Below, piece after piece: positions 1 through 6,887 of a DNA stretch of 64,000 bases. Under the pieces are notes generated by a model that saw only the letters and a list, made by a program, of their open reading frames with translations, searched no databases and was not told the DNA's origin. Within the stretch, counting starts at the first letter, position 1, and every line of letters starts with the position of its first letter. This DNA is from Chromobacterium sp. ATCC 53434 (GTDB lineage Bacteria; Pseudomonadota; Gammaproteobacteria; Burkholderiales; Chromobacteriaceae), in the NCBI RefSeq assembly GCF_002848345.1, contig NZ_CP025429.1, forward strand, positions 3,348,001 to 3,412,000. Direction: 5' to 3'. Position numbers and translations under genes: made by a program.

Positions 1-463
1 CGCCGAGCTGGGCCAGGTCGCGCGCGATGTCGCGGCGGGCGTCGAACAACAGGCCGTTCCAGCGCGTCAGCTCGGTCTGGCCGAGATTCAGGCAAGGCGT
101 TTCCGGGAAATGCGGCGCGCCGACCAGGGTGCCGGCGGCGTCGTAGGTCCAGCCGTGCAGATTGCAGACGATATGGTTGCCGTTGCCGCGGCCCTTGTAG
201 ATCACCGCCTGGCGGTGGCGGCAGACATTGGAGATCAGCTTGACCTCCCCGTCGACATTCTTCAGCATCTTGCCGTGGCCCAGCCACTCCAGCGTGTGAT
301 AGTCGCCGGCATCGGGCACCATCAATTCATGGCCGTAGTACTGCGGCACGTCGGCAAAAAGCAGCCGCTGCTCGAGGGCGTGGCAGGCTGGATCGAAATA
401 GGTATAGACGGGTAGCTGGGCTGCAGATGCTTGAAGCAGTTGAGCAGAAGCCAGATCAGACAT
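1..463 (-). CDS. Rieske aromatic-ring-hydroxylating oxygenase, alpha subunit-like (partial, N-terminal part)
   Basis: Reverse-strand reading frame that runs off the left window edge. About 154 residues are visible. They contain a Rieske [2Fe-2S] signature: a Cys-Arg-His triplet near residue 81 and, about 20 residues later, CNLHGW supplying the second Cys/His pair. This is typical of the large subunit of ring-hydroxylating dioxygenases and of choline/carnitine monooxygenase-like enzymes, which use the cluster to pass electrons to a mononuclear iron site in the C-terminal half (not in the window). The start is set by ACGGAGGT at 473-480, 9 nt upstream of the ATG. The substrate cannot be told from this part. 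Confidence 0.85.
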   Translation of the reverse strand, partial: MSDLASAQLLQASAAQLPVYTYFDPACHALEQRLLFADVPQYYGHELMVPDAGDYHTLEWLGHGKMLKNVDGEVKLISNVCRHRQAVIYKGRGNGNHIVCNLHGWTYDAAGTLVGAPHFPETPCLNLGQTELTRWNGLLFDARRDIARDLAQLG

Positions 464-704
464 TATTCCCACACCTCCGTGGAAGAAGATATAAGACCAG
501 CCGAATCTCGCTTGGAACGAGTTTGCGGGACTATCAAAAACAATCAATCAAAACAAGGCCGAACCTTGCATTACGAGGGCGGAATTATGCCCTCCCCCTC
601 CCCCCGGGGCAAGCGTTAATTCTAGGTGACAATCAGCCTCATCCCCCCGACTGTGGCAACTTATGCCCAAACACCCCCATCACGGCAAACAATCTCAATG
701 CCGC

Positions 705-718
705 TTAATTAAAATCAA
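705..718 (+). promoter_or_regulatory. Candidate FNR/Anr box upstream of ackA
   Basis: TTAAT-TAAA-ATCAA matches the FNR/Anr consensus TTGAT-N4-ATCAA in 9 of 10 specified positions. Its centre is about 72 bp upstream of the start site predicted from the -10 at 772-777, a usual distance for class I activation. Acetate kinase and phosphotransacetylase make ATP in fermentation, so oxygen control would be sensible, but this is inference from one motif. Confidence 0.4.
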
Positions 719-747
719 AGACTTGCCACATTGAGTGCAGCGCAACA

Positions 748-777
748 TTAGAATTCATTAATCCTTGATGGTATACT
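748..777 (+). promoter_or_regulatory. Candidate sigma-70 promoter of ackA-pta
   Basis: -10 hexamer TATACT at 772-777, with a weak -35 (TTAGAA, 748-753) 18 bp upstream. A weak -35 fits an activator-dependent promoter. If used, the ackA leader is about 300 nt long. Confidence 0.4.
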
Positions 778-872
778 GCGCCTGAAATCGTTTTCTCACC
801 GACAGTCCGCATTTACCGCGTCGCTGCGCCCCTGCGCCGACGCCCGGACGCCGCCTCGCTTAAGCCCTTGAT

Positions 873-938
873 CCGGCTAGACCAGCGCCGCGGCAAACCG
901 GCGGGCTGTCCGATGCGACGACAGGCTGGTCAAACCGG
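873..938 (+). other. Potential stem-loop in the ackA leader
   Basis: Positions 873-886 and 925-938 are complementary in 11 of 14 positions and enclose a GC-rich segment that can fold further (CTGTC around 906 with GACAG around 919-923). It lies within the predicted transcribed leader. No known riboswitch family is recognised. Confidence 0.35.
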
Positions 939-1087
939 CCGCCATGCGCTACCACACGGTAAGAAGGCCCCCGCCGCGCCACCCCCTATCACCGGGTGTC
1001 GCCCGGGCAGCAAATTGGCCTCAAGCGCATCGCAGTGAATTTTTTCATCGATTTAGTCCTTTTTTTTCAAATTACATGTTCAAAGCT

Positions 1088-2281
1088 ATGAATTCCAGCA
1101 TCCTCGTCATCAATTGCGGCAGCTCTTCCCTGAAATTCGCGCTGATCGACAGCGCCAGCCATGAAGCGATCATGACCGGCCTGGCAGAGAAGCTGGGCCT
1201 GGCCGACGCCTGCATCACCTTCAAGCACGACGGCGGCAAAGAGACCGCCCTGCTGTCGGCCCCGGACCACGCCGCCGCCATGCACGCCATCATCGAGAAA
1301 CTGCAGCAGGTTTCGCTGCTGGACAGCGTCAAGGCCATCGGCCACCGCGTGGTCCACGGCGGCGAGCACTTCAAGCAATCGGCGTTGCTCGACGATGTCG
1401 CGATCGACGAGATCGAGCGCTGCATCAAGCTGGCGCCGCTGCACAATCCGGCCCACATCCTCGGCATCCGCACCGCGATCAAGGAATTCCCGAGCCTGCC
1501 GCAAGTGGCCGTGTTCGATACCTCCTTCCACCAGACCATGCCGGAAAAGGCCTATCTGTACGCGGTGCCGATGAAGCTGTACCGCGAGAACAGCCTGCGT
1601 CGCTACGGCATGCACGGCACCAGCTACCGCTTCGTCGCCGAGGAAGCCGCCAAGATGCTGGGCAAGCCGGCCGATGAAACCAGCCTGGTGATCGCCCACC
1701 TGGGCAACGGCGCGTCCATCGCCGCCATCCGCAACGGCCAATGCGCCGACACCTCGATGGGCCTGACCCCGCTGGAGGGCCTGGTGATGGGCACCCGCTC
1801 CGGCGACATCGACCCCAGCGTGTTCGGCTACCTGGCCACCGAGCGCGGCATGGACATTCAGTCCATCACCAATATGCTGAACAAGGAATCCGGCCTCTTG
1901 GGCCTGTCCGAGCTGTCCAACGACTGCCGCGAGCTGGAAGAAGCCGCGTCCAACGGCCACGAAGGCGCCAAGCGCGCGCTGGAAGTGTTCGCCTACCGTC
2001 TGGCCAAGTACGTCGCGTCGATGAGCGTCGGCGCCGGCCGCCTGGACGCCGTGGTGTTCACCGGCGGCATCGGCGAGAACTCGTCCTTCCTGCGCGCCGA
2101 AGTGATCAATCAGCTGGGCTTCCTGGGCCTGACGCTAGACGCGGCCGCCAACGAGGACTGCATCCGCGGCAAGGCCGGCCGCATCACCGCCGCCGGCTCG
2201 GTGCCGGCGCTGGTGATCAACACCAACGAAGAACTGATGATCGCCATGGACACCGCCAAGCTTGCCGGCCTGGCCGGCTGA
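1088..2281 (+). CDS. ackA: Acetate kinase
   Basis: Cytoplasmic enzyme that transfers phosphate between acetyl phosphate and ADP, giving acetate and ATP. With Pta next to it, it links acetyl-CoA and acetate. The protein of 397 residues has the usual family length (about 400). It shows the N-terminal phosphate-binding motif VINCGSSSLK (residues 6-15), HRVVHGG near residue 85, HLGNGAS near 205 and TGGIGENS near 325. The open frame extends upstream to 944, but the family alignment starts at MNSSILVINCG, so 1088 is preferred; an ATG at 1076 in the same frame is the alternative. Neither has a good Shine-Dalgarno site. The pta start follows 12 bp after the stop, so the two genes are co-transcribed. 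Confidence 0.95.
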   Translation: MNSSILVINCGSSSLKFALIDSASHEAIMTGLAEKLGLADACITFKHDGGKETALLSAPDHAAAMHAIIEKLQQVSLLDSVKAIGHRVVHGGEHFKQSALLDDVAIDEIERCIKLAPLHNPAHILGIRTAIKEFPSLPQVAVFDTSFHQTMPEKAYLYAVPMKLYRENSLRRYGMHGTSYRFVAEEAAKMLGKPADETSLVIAHLGNGASIAAIRNGQCADTSMGLTPLEGLVMGTRSGDIDPSVFGYLATERGMDIQSITNMLNKESGLLGLSELSNDCRELEEAASNGHEGAKRALEVFAYRLAKYVASMSVGAGRLDAVVFTGGIGENSSFLRAEVINQLGFLGLTLDAAANEDCIRGKAGRITAAGSVPALVINTNEELMIAMDTAKLAGLAG

Positions 2282-2293
2282 GGAGAGGACGCC

Positions 2294-4375
2294 ATGCAAA
2301 CGTTTTTCCTCGCCCCGACCGGTTTCAACTCCGGCCTGACCTCGGTTTCGCTCGGCGCCATCCGTTCGCTCGAGCAGGCAGGACTGCGCGTCGGCTTCGT
2401 CAAGCCGATCGCCCAGGGCACCCAGGACGGCGAAAGCGAACGCTCGACCCACTTCGCCCACGCCATCTGCCGGCTGAACGCGCCGCAGCCCATCAGCATG
2501 GAGCGCGTCGAGCGCCTGCTGTCGCAAGGCCAGGTGGACCAGCTGATGGAAGAAGTGGTCAGCCTGTTCCAGCAGGTCGCCCAGAATGTCGACGCCGTCA
2601 TCGTCGAAGGCCTGGTGCCGGACCAGAAGCAGGTGTTCTCCACCTTCCTGAACACCAAGATCGCCCGTAATCTGCAGGCACAGACGGTGCTGGTCGGCTC
2701 CGCCGCCGGCCACGGCGCCACCGAGATCGCCGAACAGCTGGAAATGAACATCCAGGCCTTCGGCGCCCAGGGCGTCGCCGGCTACATCCTCAACCACGTC
2801 GCGCCCGACGTCGATCGCCAGCAACTGGCCGCCGACATCCAGAACAGCGGCAGCCTGAAAAAGGCCGGCCTGCCATTGTTGGGCGTGATTCCGCACCAGC
2901 CCGAGCTGCTGGCGCCGCGGACGCTGGACGTGGCCCGCCACCTGGACGCCCGCGTGCTGCACGCAGGCCGCCAGGCCAGCCGCCGCGTGCGCACCATGGT
3001 GGTGACCGCCCGTACCGCGCCCAACATCGTCAATCTGCTGAAGCCGGGCGCGCTGATCATCGCGCCGGGCGAGCGCGAGGACGTGGTGATGGCCACCTCG
3101 ATGGCGGCGATGAACGGCGTGCCGCTGGCCGGCCTGCTGCTGACCTGCGACTCCGAGCCGGATCCGCGCATCCAGCAGCTGTGCCACCAGGCCTTCACCG
3201 GCGGCCTGCCGGTGCTGGCCACCGCGATGAACACGATGGAAACCGCCAGCGCGCTGAACGCGATGAGCCCGCAGGTTCCGTCCGACGATCTGGAGCGGAT
3301 GGAAAAGGTGATCGAGCACGTCGCCGAATATCTGGACGTCTCCACGCTGAAGGAAAGCGTCGGCGAGCCGCGCGAGATCCGCCTGCCGCCGCCGGCCTTC
3401 CGCTTCCAGCTGATGGAAAAGGCCCGCAAGGCCAACAAGCGCATCGTGCTGCCGGAAGGCAACGAGCCGCGCACCATACAAGCCGCCGCCATCTGCCAGG
3501 AAAAAGGCATCGCCCGTTGCGTGCTCTTGGGCAACCGCTCCGAAATCCTGCAAGTGGCCGAAGCCCAGGGCGTGACGCTGCCGGAATCGGTCGAGATTCT
3601 CGATCCGAACGAAATCCGCGGCCGCTACGTCGATCCGATGGTGGACCTGCGCAAGGGCAAGGGCCTGAACGCGCCGATGGCGCTGGCCCAGCTGGAAGAC
3701 ACCGTGGTGCTGGGCACCATGATGCTGGCGCTGAACGAGGTGGACGGCCTGGTGTCCGGCGCCGTGCACACCACCGCCAACACCATCCGTCCGGCGCTGC
3801 AGCTGATCAAGACCGCGCCGGGTTCCAGCATCGTGTCGTCGGTGTTCTTCATGCTGATGCCGGAACAGGTATATGTCTACGGCGACTGCGCGGTGAACCC
3901 GGACCCGAGCGCCGAACAGCTGGCCGACATCGCGATCCAGTCCGCCGATTCGGCCGTCGCCTTCGGCATCACCCCTCGCGTGGCGATGATCTCCTACTCC
4001 ACCGGCTCGTCCGGCAGCGGCAGCGACGTGGAGAAGGTGCGCGAAGCCACCCGCATCGCCCAGGAAAAGCGTCCGGACCTGCTGATAGACGGCCCGATGC
4101 AGTACGACGCCGCCTCGGTGGAGTCGGTCGGCCGCCAGAAGGCGCCGGACAGCCAGGTGGCGGGCCGCGCCACCGTGTTCGTGTTCCCGGACCTGAACAC
4201 CGGCAACACCACCTACAAGGCGGTGCAGCGTTCCGCCAACGTGGTGTCGGTGGGACCGATGCTGCAAGGCCTGCGCAAGCCGGTGAACGATCTGTCGCGC
4301 GGCGCGCTGGTCGACGACATCGTCTACACCATCGCGCTGACCGCGCTGCAGGCGGAACAGCAAAACCAGGCTTGA
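2294..4375 (+). CDS. pta: Phosphate acetyltransferase, long form
   Basis: Interconverts acetyl-CoA plus phosphate and acetyl phosphate plus CoA, working with AckA. At 693 residues it is the long enterobacterial type: an N-terminal BioD/CobB-like P-loop domain (about 1-200, starting FFLAPTGFNSGLTS), a DRTGG regulatory domain (about 210-330) and the C-terminal catalytic PTA domain (about 370-690, with SGAVHTTANTIRPALQ). The N-terminal domains in the long form usually sense metabolites. GGAGAGG at 2282-2288 lies 5 nt before the ATG. The intrinsic terminator after the gene is interrupted by an insertion sequence. Confidence 0.96.
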   Translation: MQTFFLAPTGFNSGLTSVSLGAIRSLEQAGLRVGFVKPIAQGTQDGESERSTHFAHAICRLNAPQPISMERVERLLSQGQVDQLMEEVVSLFQQVAQNVDAVIVEGLVPDQKQVFSTFLNTKIARNLQAQTVLVGSAAGHGATEIAEQLEMNIQAFGAQGVAGYILNHVAPDVDRQQLAADIQNSGSLKKAGLPLLGVIPHQPELLAPRTLDVARHLDARVLHAGRQASRRVRTMVVTARTAPNIVNLLKPGALIIAPGEREDVVMATSMAAMNGVPLAGLLLTCDSEPDPRIQQLCHQAFTGGLPVLATAMNTMETASALNAMSPQVPSDDLERMEKVIEHVAEYLDVSTLKESVGEPREIRLPPPAFRFQLMEKARKANKRIVLPEGNEPRTIQAAAICQEKGIARCVLLGNRSEILQVAEAQGVTLPESVEILDPNEIRGRYVDPMVDLRKGKGLNAPMALAQLEDTVVLGTMMLALNEVDGLVSGAVHTTANTIRPALQLIKTAPGSSIVSSVFFMLMPEQVYVYGDCAVNPDPSAEQLADIAIQSADSAVAFGITPRVAMISYSTGSSGSGSDVEKVREATRIAQEKRPDLLIDGPMQYDAASVESVGRQKAPDSQVAGRATVFVFPDLNTGNTTYKAVQRSANVVSVGPMLQGLRKPVNDLSRGALVDDIVYTIALTALQAEQQNQA

Positions 4376-4394
4376 AGCCAAGCCAGCTGAACAA

Positions 4395-4412
4395 ACGGCC
4401 CGCAAGGGCCGT
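4395..4412. terminator. Terminator stem of pta, separated from its T-tract by the IS
   Basis: ACGGCCC (4395-4401), GCAA loop and GGGCCGT (4406-4412) form a perfect hairpin, but no T-run follows. TTTTC instead appears at 5787, directly beyond the right end of the insertion sequence. Removing the element restores a hairpin followed by TTTTC. It probably served both pta and the convergent gene at 5796-6593. Confidence 0.8.
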
Positions 4413-4418
4413 AATGTG

Positions 4419-4428
4419 ATGGTCAGCC
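4419..4428 (+). repeat. Left subterminal inverted repeat of the IS1111 element
   Basis: ATGGTCAGCC; its reverse complement is at 5774-5783. The outer flanks of the two repeats differ, so the repeats are subterminal. Confidence 0.85.
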
Positions 4429-4435
4429 TGATTCA

Positions 4436-4471
4436 ACAGCCCTGCAGGCGTAAGCTGGCAGGGCTGTTTTT
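4436..4471 (+). terminator. Intrinsic terminator inside the IS left end
   Basis: ACAGCCCTGC (4436-4445) pairs perfectly with GCAGGGCTGT (4458-4467), followed by TTTTTC. It lies inside the element, between the left inverted repeat and the transposase gene, so it can stop read-through from pta into the transposase. Confidence 0.85.
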
Positions 4472-4492
4472 CTTTCGATACAGGAGACCATC

Positions 4493-5521
4493 ATGGCAAC
4501 CGTCACCCTCATCGGCATCGATATCGGCAAACACCATTTCCACCTCGTCGCGCACGACACCAAGGGCCATGTGTTGCTCAAGCGCCAATTCGGCCGTCAC
4601 GCGCTGATCGACTTTCTCGCTCGTCACTCCGCCTGCCGCATCGTGATGGAAGCTTGCTGTGGCGCCCATTGGCTGGCGCGCAAACTGGCCGGCTTCGGCC
4701 ATACCGTGCAATTGATTGCTCCGCAGTACGTCCGTCTCTTCGTTCAGGGCAATAAGAACGATTTCCTCGATGCCCAAGCCATCTGTGAAGCCGCTTCCCG
4801 CCCCACCATGCGCTATGTCGCCGCCAAGTCGCCGGAACAGCAGGCGCTGGCGGCGCTGCACCGGCTGCGCGAGGCGCGAATCGGTGAACGCGTGCAGACG
4901 GGCAACCAGATCCATGCCTTACTGCTGGAGTTCGGCATCGCGCTGCCTCAGGGGGCGCAGGGTCTGCAACAGGCGCGTCTGCTGCTGCGGGAGCGCGAGG
5001 TTGCGCTACCGCCGATTGCCTGGCGGGTACTGGAGGCCCAGCTGTCGCACCATGATCAGTTGCAGCAACAAATCGATGATTGGGACCGCCAGATCACGGT
5101 ACTGGCGAAACAGGACGACGTGGCGCGGCGGCTGATGACGGTACCGGGCATCGGCCCGATCACGGCCAGCCAGCTGGCTGCCGATGCCGGCCAGGCCAAG
5201 GGCTATCATTGCGCCCGCGACTTCGCGGCTTCGTTGGGCTTGGTGCCGCGGCAGCATTCGACTGGCGGCAAATCGACGTTGCTGGGCATCAGCAAACGAG
5301 GCGATAAAGCGTTGCGCCGCTTATTGGTGCAATGCGCGCATGTGATCATGATGAGTGCCAGACGCTGGCACAGTGCGATGGCGGAGTGGACGGCGAAGCT
5401 GATGTTGCGCCGGCATGGCAATGTGGTGGCGTGTGCGGTGGCGAACAAACTGGCACGGGTGGTGTGGGCGATCCTGGCGCACGGTGGCGAGTACCGCCCC
5501 TATCCGGAGACGGGGAAGTAA
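4493..5521 (+). CDS. IS1111-group transposase (DEDD recombinase)
   Basis: 342 residues. The N-terminal DEDD/RuvC-like domain starts with GIDIGKHHF (first Asp near residue 9), continues with VMEACCG (Glu near 53) and KNDFLDA (Asp near 92-95). The C-terminal Transposase_20 domain has VPGIGPITASQLAADAG near residues 220-236 and a Ser-containing segment QHSTGGKSTLLGISKRG where the family's catalytic serine lies. In IS110/IS1111 elements this recombinase works with an RNA from the element's noncoding end that pairs with donor and target DNA. AGGAGA at 4482-4487 gives the ribosome site. The frame appears intact, so the copy may be active. Confidence 0.93.
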   Translation: MATVTLIGIDIGKHHFHLVAHDTKGHVLLKRQFGRHALIDFLARHSACRIVMEACCGAHWLARKLAGFGHTVQLIAPQYVRLFVQGNKNDFLDAQAICEAASRPTMRYVAAKSPEQQALAALHRLREARIGERVQTGNQIHALLLEFGIALPQGAQGLQQARLLLREREVALPPIAWRVLEAQLSHHDQLQQQIDDWDRQITVLAKQDDVARRLMTVPGIGPITASQLAADAGQAKGYHCARDFAASLGLVPRQHSTGGKSTLLGISKRGDKALRRLLVQCAHVIMMSARRWHSAMAEWTAKLMLRRHGNVVACAVANKLARVVWAILAHGGEYRPYPETGK

Positions 5522-5786
5522 AAACCGCCGGGATGTGACCCGGCGGTAGGAGCAAGCCTGCTTTTGCGACGACAGACGCTGATGACGACAAACGGCCTAA
5601 GGCCCGACGACGAACCTGGAATGAAAAACAGTCTGTGAGACTGTGGGCGTTTTAAGGTCCGTCGGGTGCGACTCACATCATGGACCGGGCGAGTATGCCC
5701 ACCAAGAGTCCGGATAGATTAGAGCAAGCCTACCTTGTCAGTATCGCTCAGTATTCTGGGGTTGCAAAACTCGGGCTGACCATAGA
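5522..5786 (+). ncRNA. Candidate guide RNA (seekRNA/bridge RNA) region of the IS1111 element
   Basis: Noncoding right end of the element. It opens with a strong hairpin (CCGCCGGG/CCCGGCGG, about 5524-5545) and holds several other short stems. Two segments match the insertion site. ACAAACGGCC at 5588-5597 is identical to the left host flank at 4391-4400. AATGAAAA at 5620-5627 is the reverse complement of TTTTCATT at 5787-5794 in the right flank. A left guide like the top strand and a right guide complementary to it is the arrangement known for IS110-family guide RNAs. The RNA ends are not determined; the function is inferred. Confidence 0.55.
5774..5783 (-). repeat. Right subterminal inverted repeat of the IS1111 element
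   Basis: GGCTGACCAT, reverse complement of the left repeat at 4419-4428. Extending inward, 13 of 15 positions match. Confidence 0.85.
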
Positions 5787-5795
5787 TTTTCATTG

Positions 5796-6593
5796 CTAGA
5801 TATTCATCGTCTGCGTGCTGGTCGCGCCTCCCCCCGCCGGCACGTCGATATCGTACGGCGTCCCGCCGAAGTCGACGTAGTGGCGGCTATTGAACGTCCA
5901 GTTGGCGCCGGTCCAGTACAGGAAATTGGTGACCACCCGCGCGCCCGGCACCGCCTGCCCCGGCACCGGCATGCCCCACGGATAGTTGTGCGGATTGTAA
6001 TCGGCCACCAGGGCCGGGACCGGCCAGCCTCCCGGCGGGGCGCCGGCGCCGGTCCCCCCGTCGGCGTAGGCGGCGAAACGGACCGTGTAGCCGGCGGCGG
6101 CCCAGGTGGCCAGGCTGCGGTGGTCGTGGTCGTGGACCACGCGCAGATGGCCCGCCGCCAGCGCCGGCGCCCCGACCGGCACCGCGCTCAGCACCATCAG
6201 CGAGCAGCCGTTCATGCCGGTGGTGAACAGCGTGCGCGCGTCGGCGGGGCCGGGCGCGACGGGAATGTCGCAGAAAGGCAGCGCCGCCAGCGCGGTGCCG
6301 CCGGCGCTGGCATGGCAGTACTGCGCGTCTATCGTCGTTACCACGCCGCCGGGCGGCGGCAGCGTCACCGTCGGCGGCCCGCCGACGGGCTGCATCCTCA
6401 GCTTGGGCAAGGCGCCGGGCAAGGGCAGGCCGCCGGTGCCGGTATCGGTCGTCAGCGTGAAGCGGGTGCGCAGATTGTTGACGGCCGGCAACGCGCCGCC
6501 GGGCATGCTCTGGGCGATCTGCGCCAGCGTGATCGGATTGGGAACGATGAAGGTGGCCGGGCCGGCCAGAAAATTCGGGACGTTGTCTTGCAT
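5796..6593 (-). CDS. Protein of unknown function with a GCS...H arrangement as in CNF/BLF1-type deamidases
   Basis: 265 residues, rich in Pro, Gly and Ala, with no signal peptide and no membrane segment. I do not recognise a named family. Around residues 150-185 it has TTGMNGCSLMVL followed, 24 residues after the Cys, by VVHDHDH. Cytotoxic necrotizing factor and Burkholderia lethal factor 1 have a catalytic Cys in an SGC-like turn and a His on a following strand, so a glutamine deamidase-like fold is possible; this is a weak analogy from motif spacing only. The start at 6593 is set by AGGAG 8-10 nt upstream; longer frames upstream lack a ribosome site. The stop lies 10 bp from the IS end. The gene is monocistronic and divergent from the chemoreceptor gene. 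Confidence 0.75.
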   Translation of the reverse strand: MQDNVPNFLAGPATFIVPNPITLAQIAQSMPGGALPAVNNLRTRFTLTTDTGTGGLPLPGALPKLRMQPVGGPPTVTLPPPGGVVTTIDAQYCHASAGGTALAALPFCDIPVAPGPADARTLFTTGMNGCSLMVLSAVPVGAPALAAGHLRVVHDHDHRSLATWAAAGYTVRFAAYADGGTGAGAPPGGWPVPALVADYNPHNYPWGMPVPGQAVPGARVVTNFLYWTGANWTFNSRHYVDFGGTPYDIDVPAGGGATSTQTMNI

Positions 6594-6805
6594 GGATGTC
6601 TCCTGAATGGGATGCGGGCGTCGCCGAGGGTCCTCCTCTCCATCGTTCCGACGCGCGCAAAACCGGTCCGAGAAGGTCAGGCCGGCAGCCAAGGCGGCCG
6701 CGGAGCGCCCTCCCCGCTCAAACGGCACGGAAACCGGGCCGTGAAAACGGCAGCGGCGCGACACTCGACCCGAACGACATATTGCCTACGATCAAACATT
6801 TGTTT

Positions 6806-6832
6806 TAAAGTCCCATCCGGCTCGCCCGCTCA
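6806..6832 (+). promoter_or_regulatory. Candidate sigma-28 (FliA) promoter for the chemoreceptor gene
   Basis: TAAAGTCC, 11 bp, CCCGCTCA resembles the FliA consensus TAAAGTTT-N11-GCCGATAA (6 of 8 and 5 of 8). The implied start is about 45 nt before the ATG at 6888. Chemoreceptor genes are commonly in the flagellar late class, which supports but does not prove it. Confidence 0.4.
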
Positions 6833-6887
6833 ATAAAACCTTACAAATCAGGGCGCTTCAATTCGGAACATCCTTGGAGGGGAATCC

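Larger units (their letters stand above)
464..1087. other. Intergenic region and long ackA leader
   Basis: About 620 bp without a supported gene between the divergent Rieske oxygenase and ackA. It holds an FNR/Anr-like site, a candidate promoter and a GC-rich potentially structured leader (entered separately). A T-rich tract (eight T at about 1061-1068) lies directly before the ackA start. Open frames of 62-93 codons in this stretch have no ribosome site or recognisable product. Confidence 0.6.
4412..5786 (+). mobile_element. IS110-family, IS1111-group insertion sequence
   Basis: About 1.38 kb element with one DEDD-type transposase gene. Its subterminal inverted repeats are ATGGTCAGCC (4419-4428) and GGCTGACCAT (5774-5783). 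The terminal positions are inferred from the usual IS1111 geometry (several bp outside the left repeat, about 3 bp outside the right) and are uncertain by 1-2 bp. There is no obvious target duplication, as expected for this family. A noncoding stretch of about 260 bp lies downstream of the transposase gene, on the side where IS1111-group elements encode their guide RNA. The element sits exactly in the T-tract of the pta terminator. Confidence 0.88.

Noticed and set aside
2135..4405. Long open frame of 756 codons on the minus strand opposite ackA/pta
   Set aside because: Shadow of high-GC coding sequence: low-complexity, His/Arg/Gly-rich translation, no ribosome site, no recognisable domain. 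The plus-strand genes are certain.
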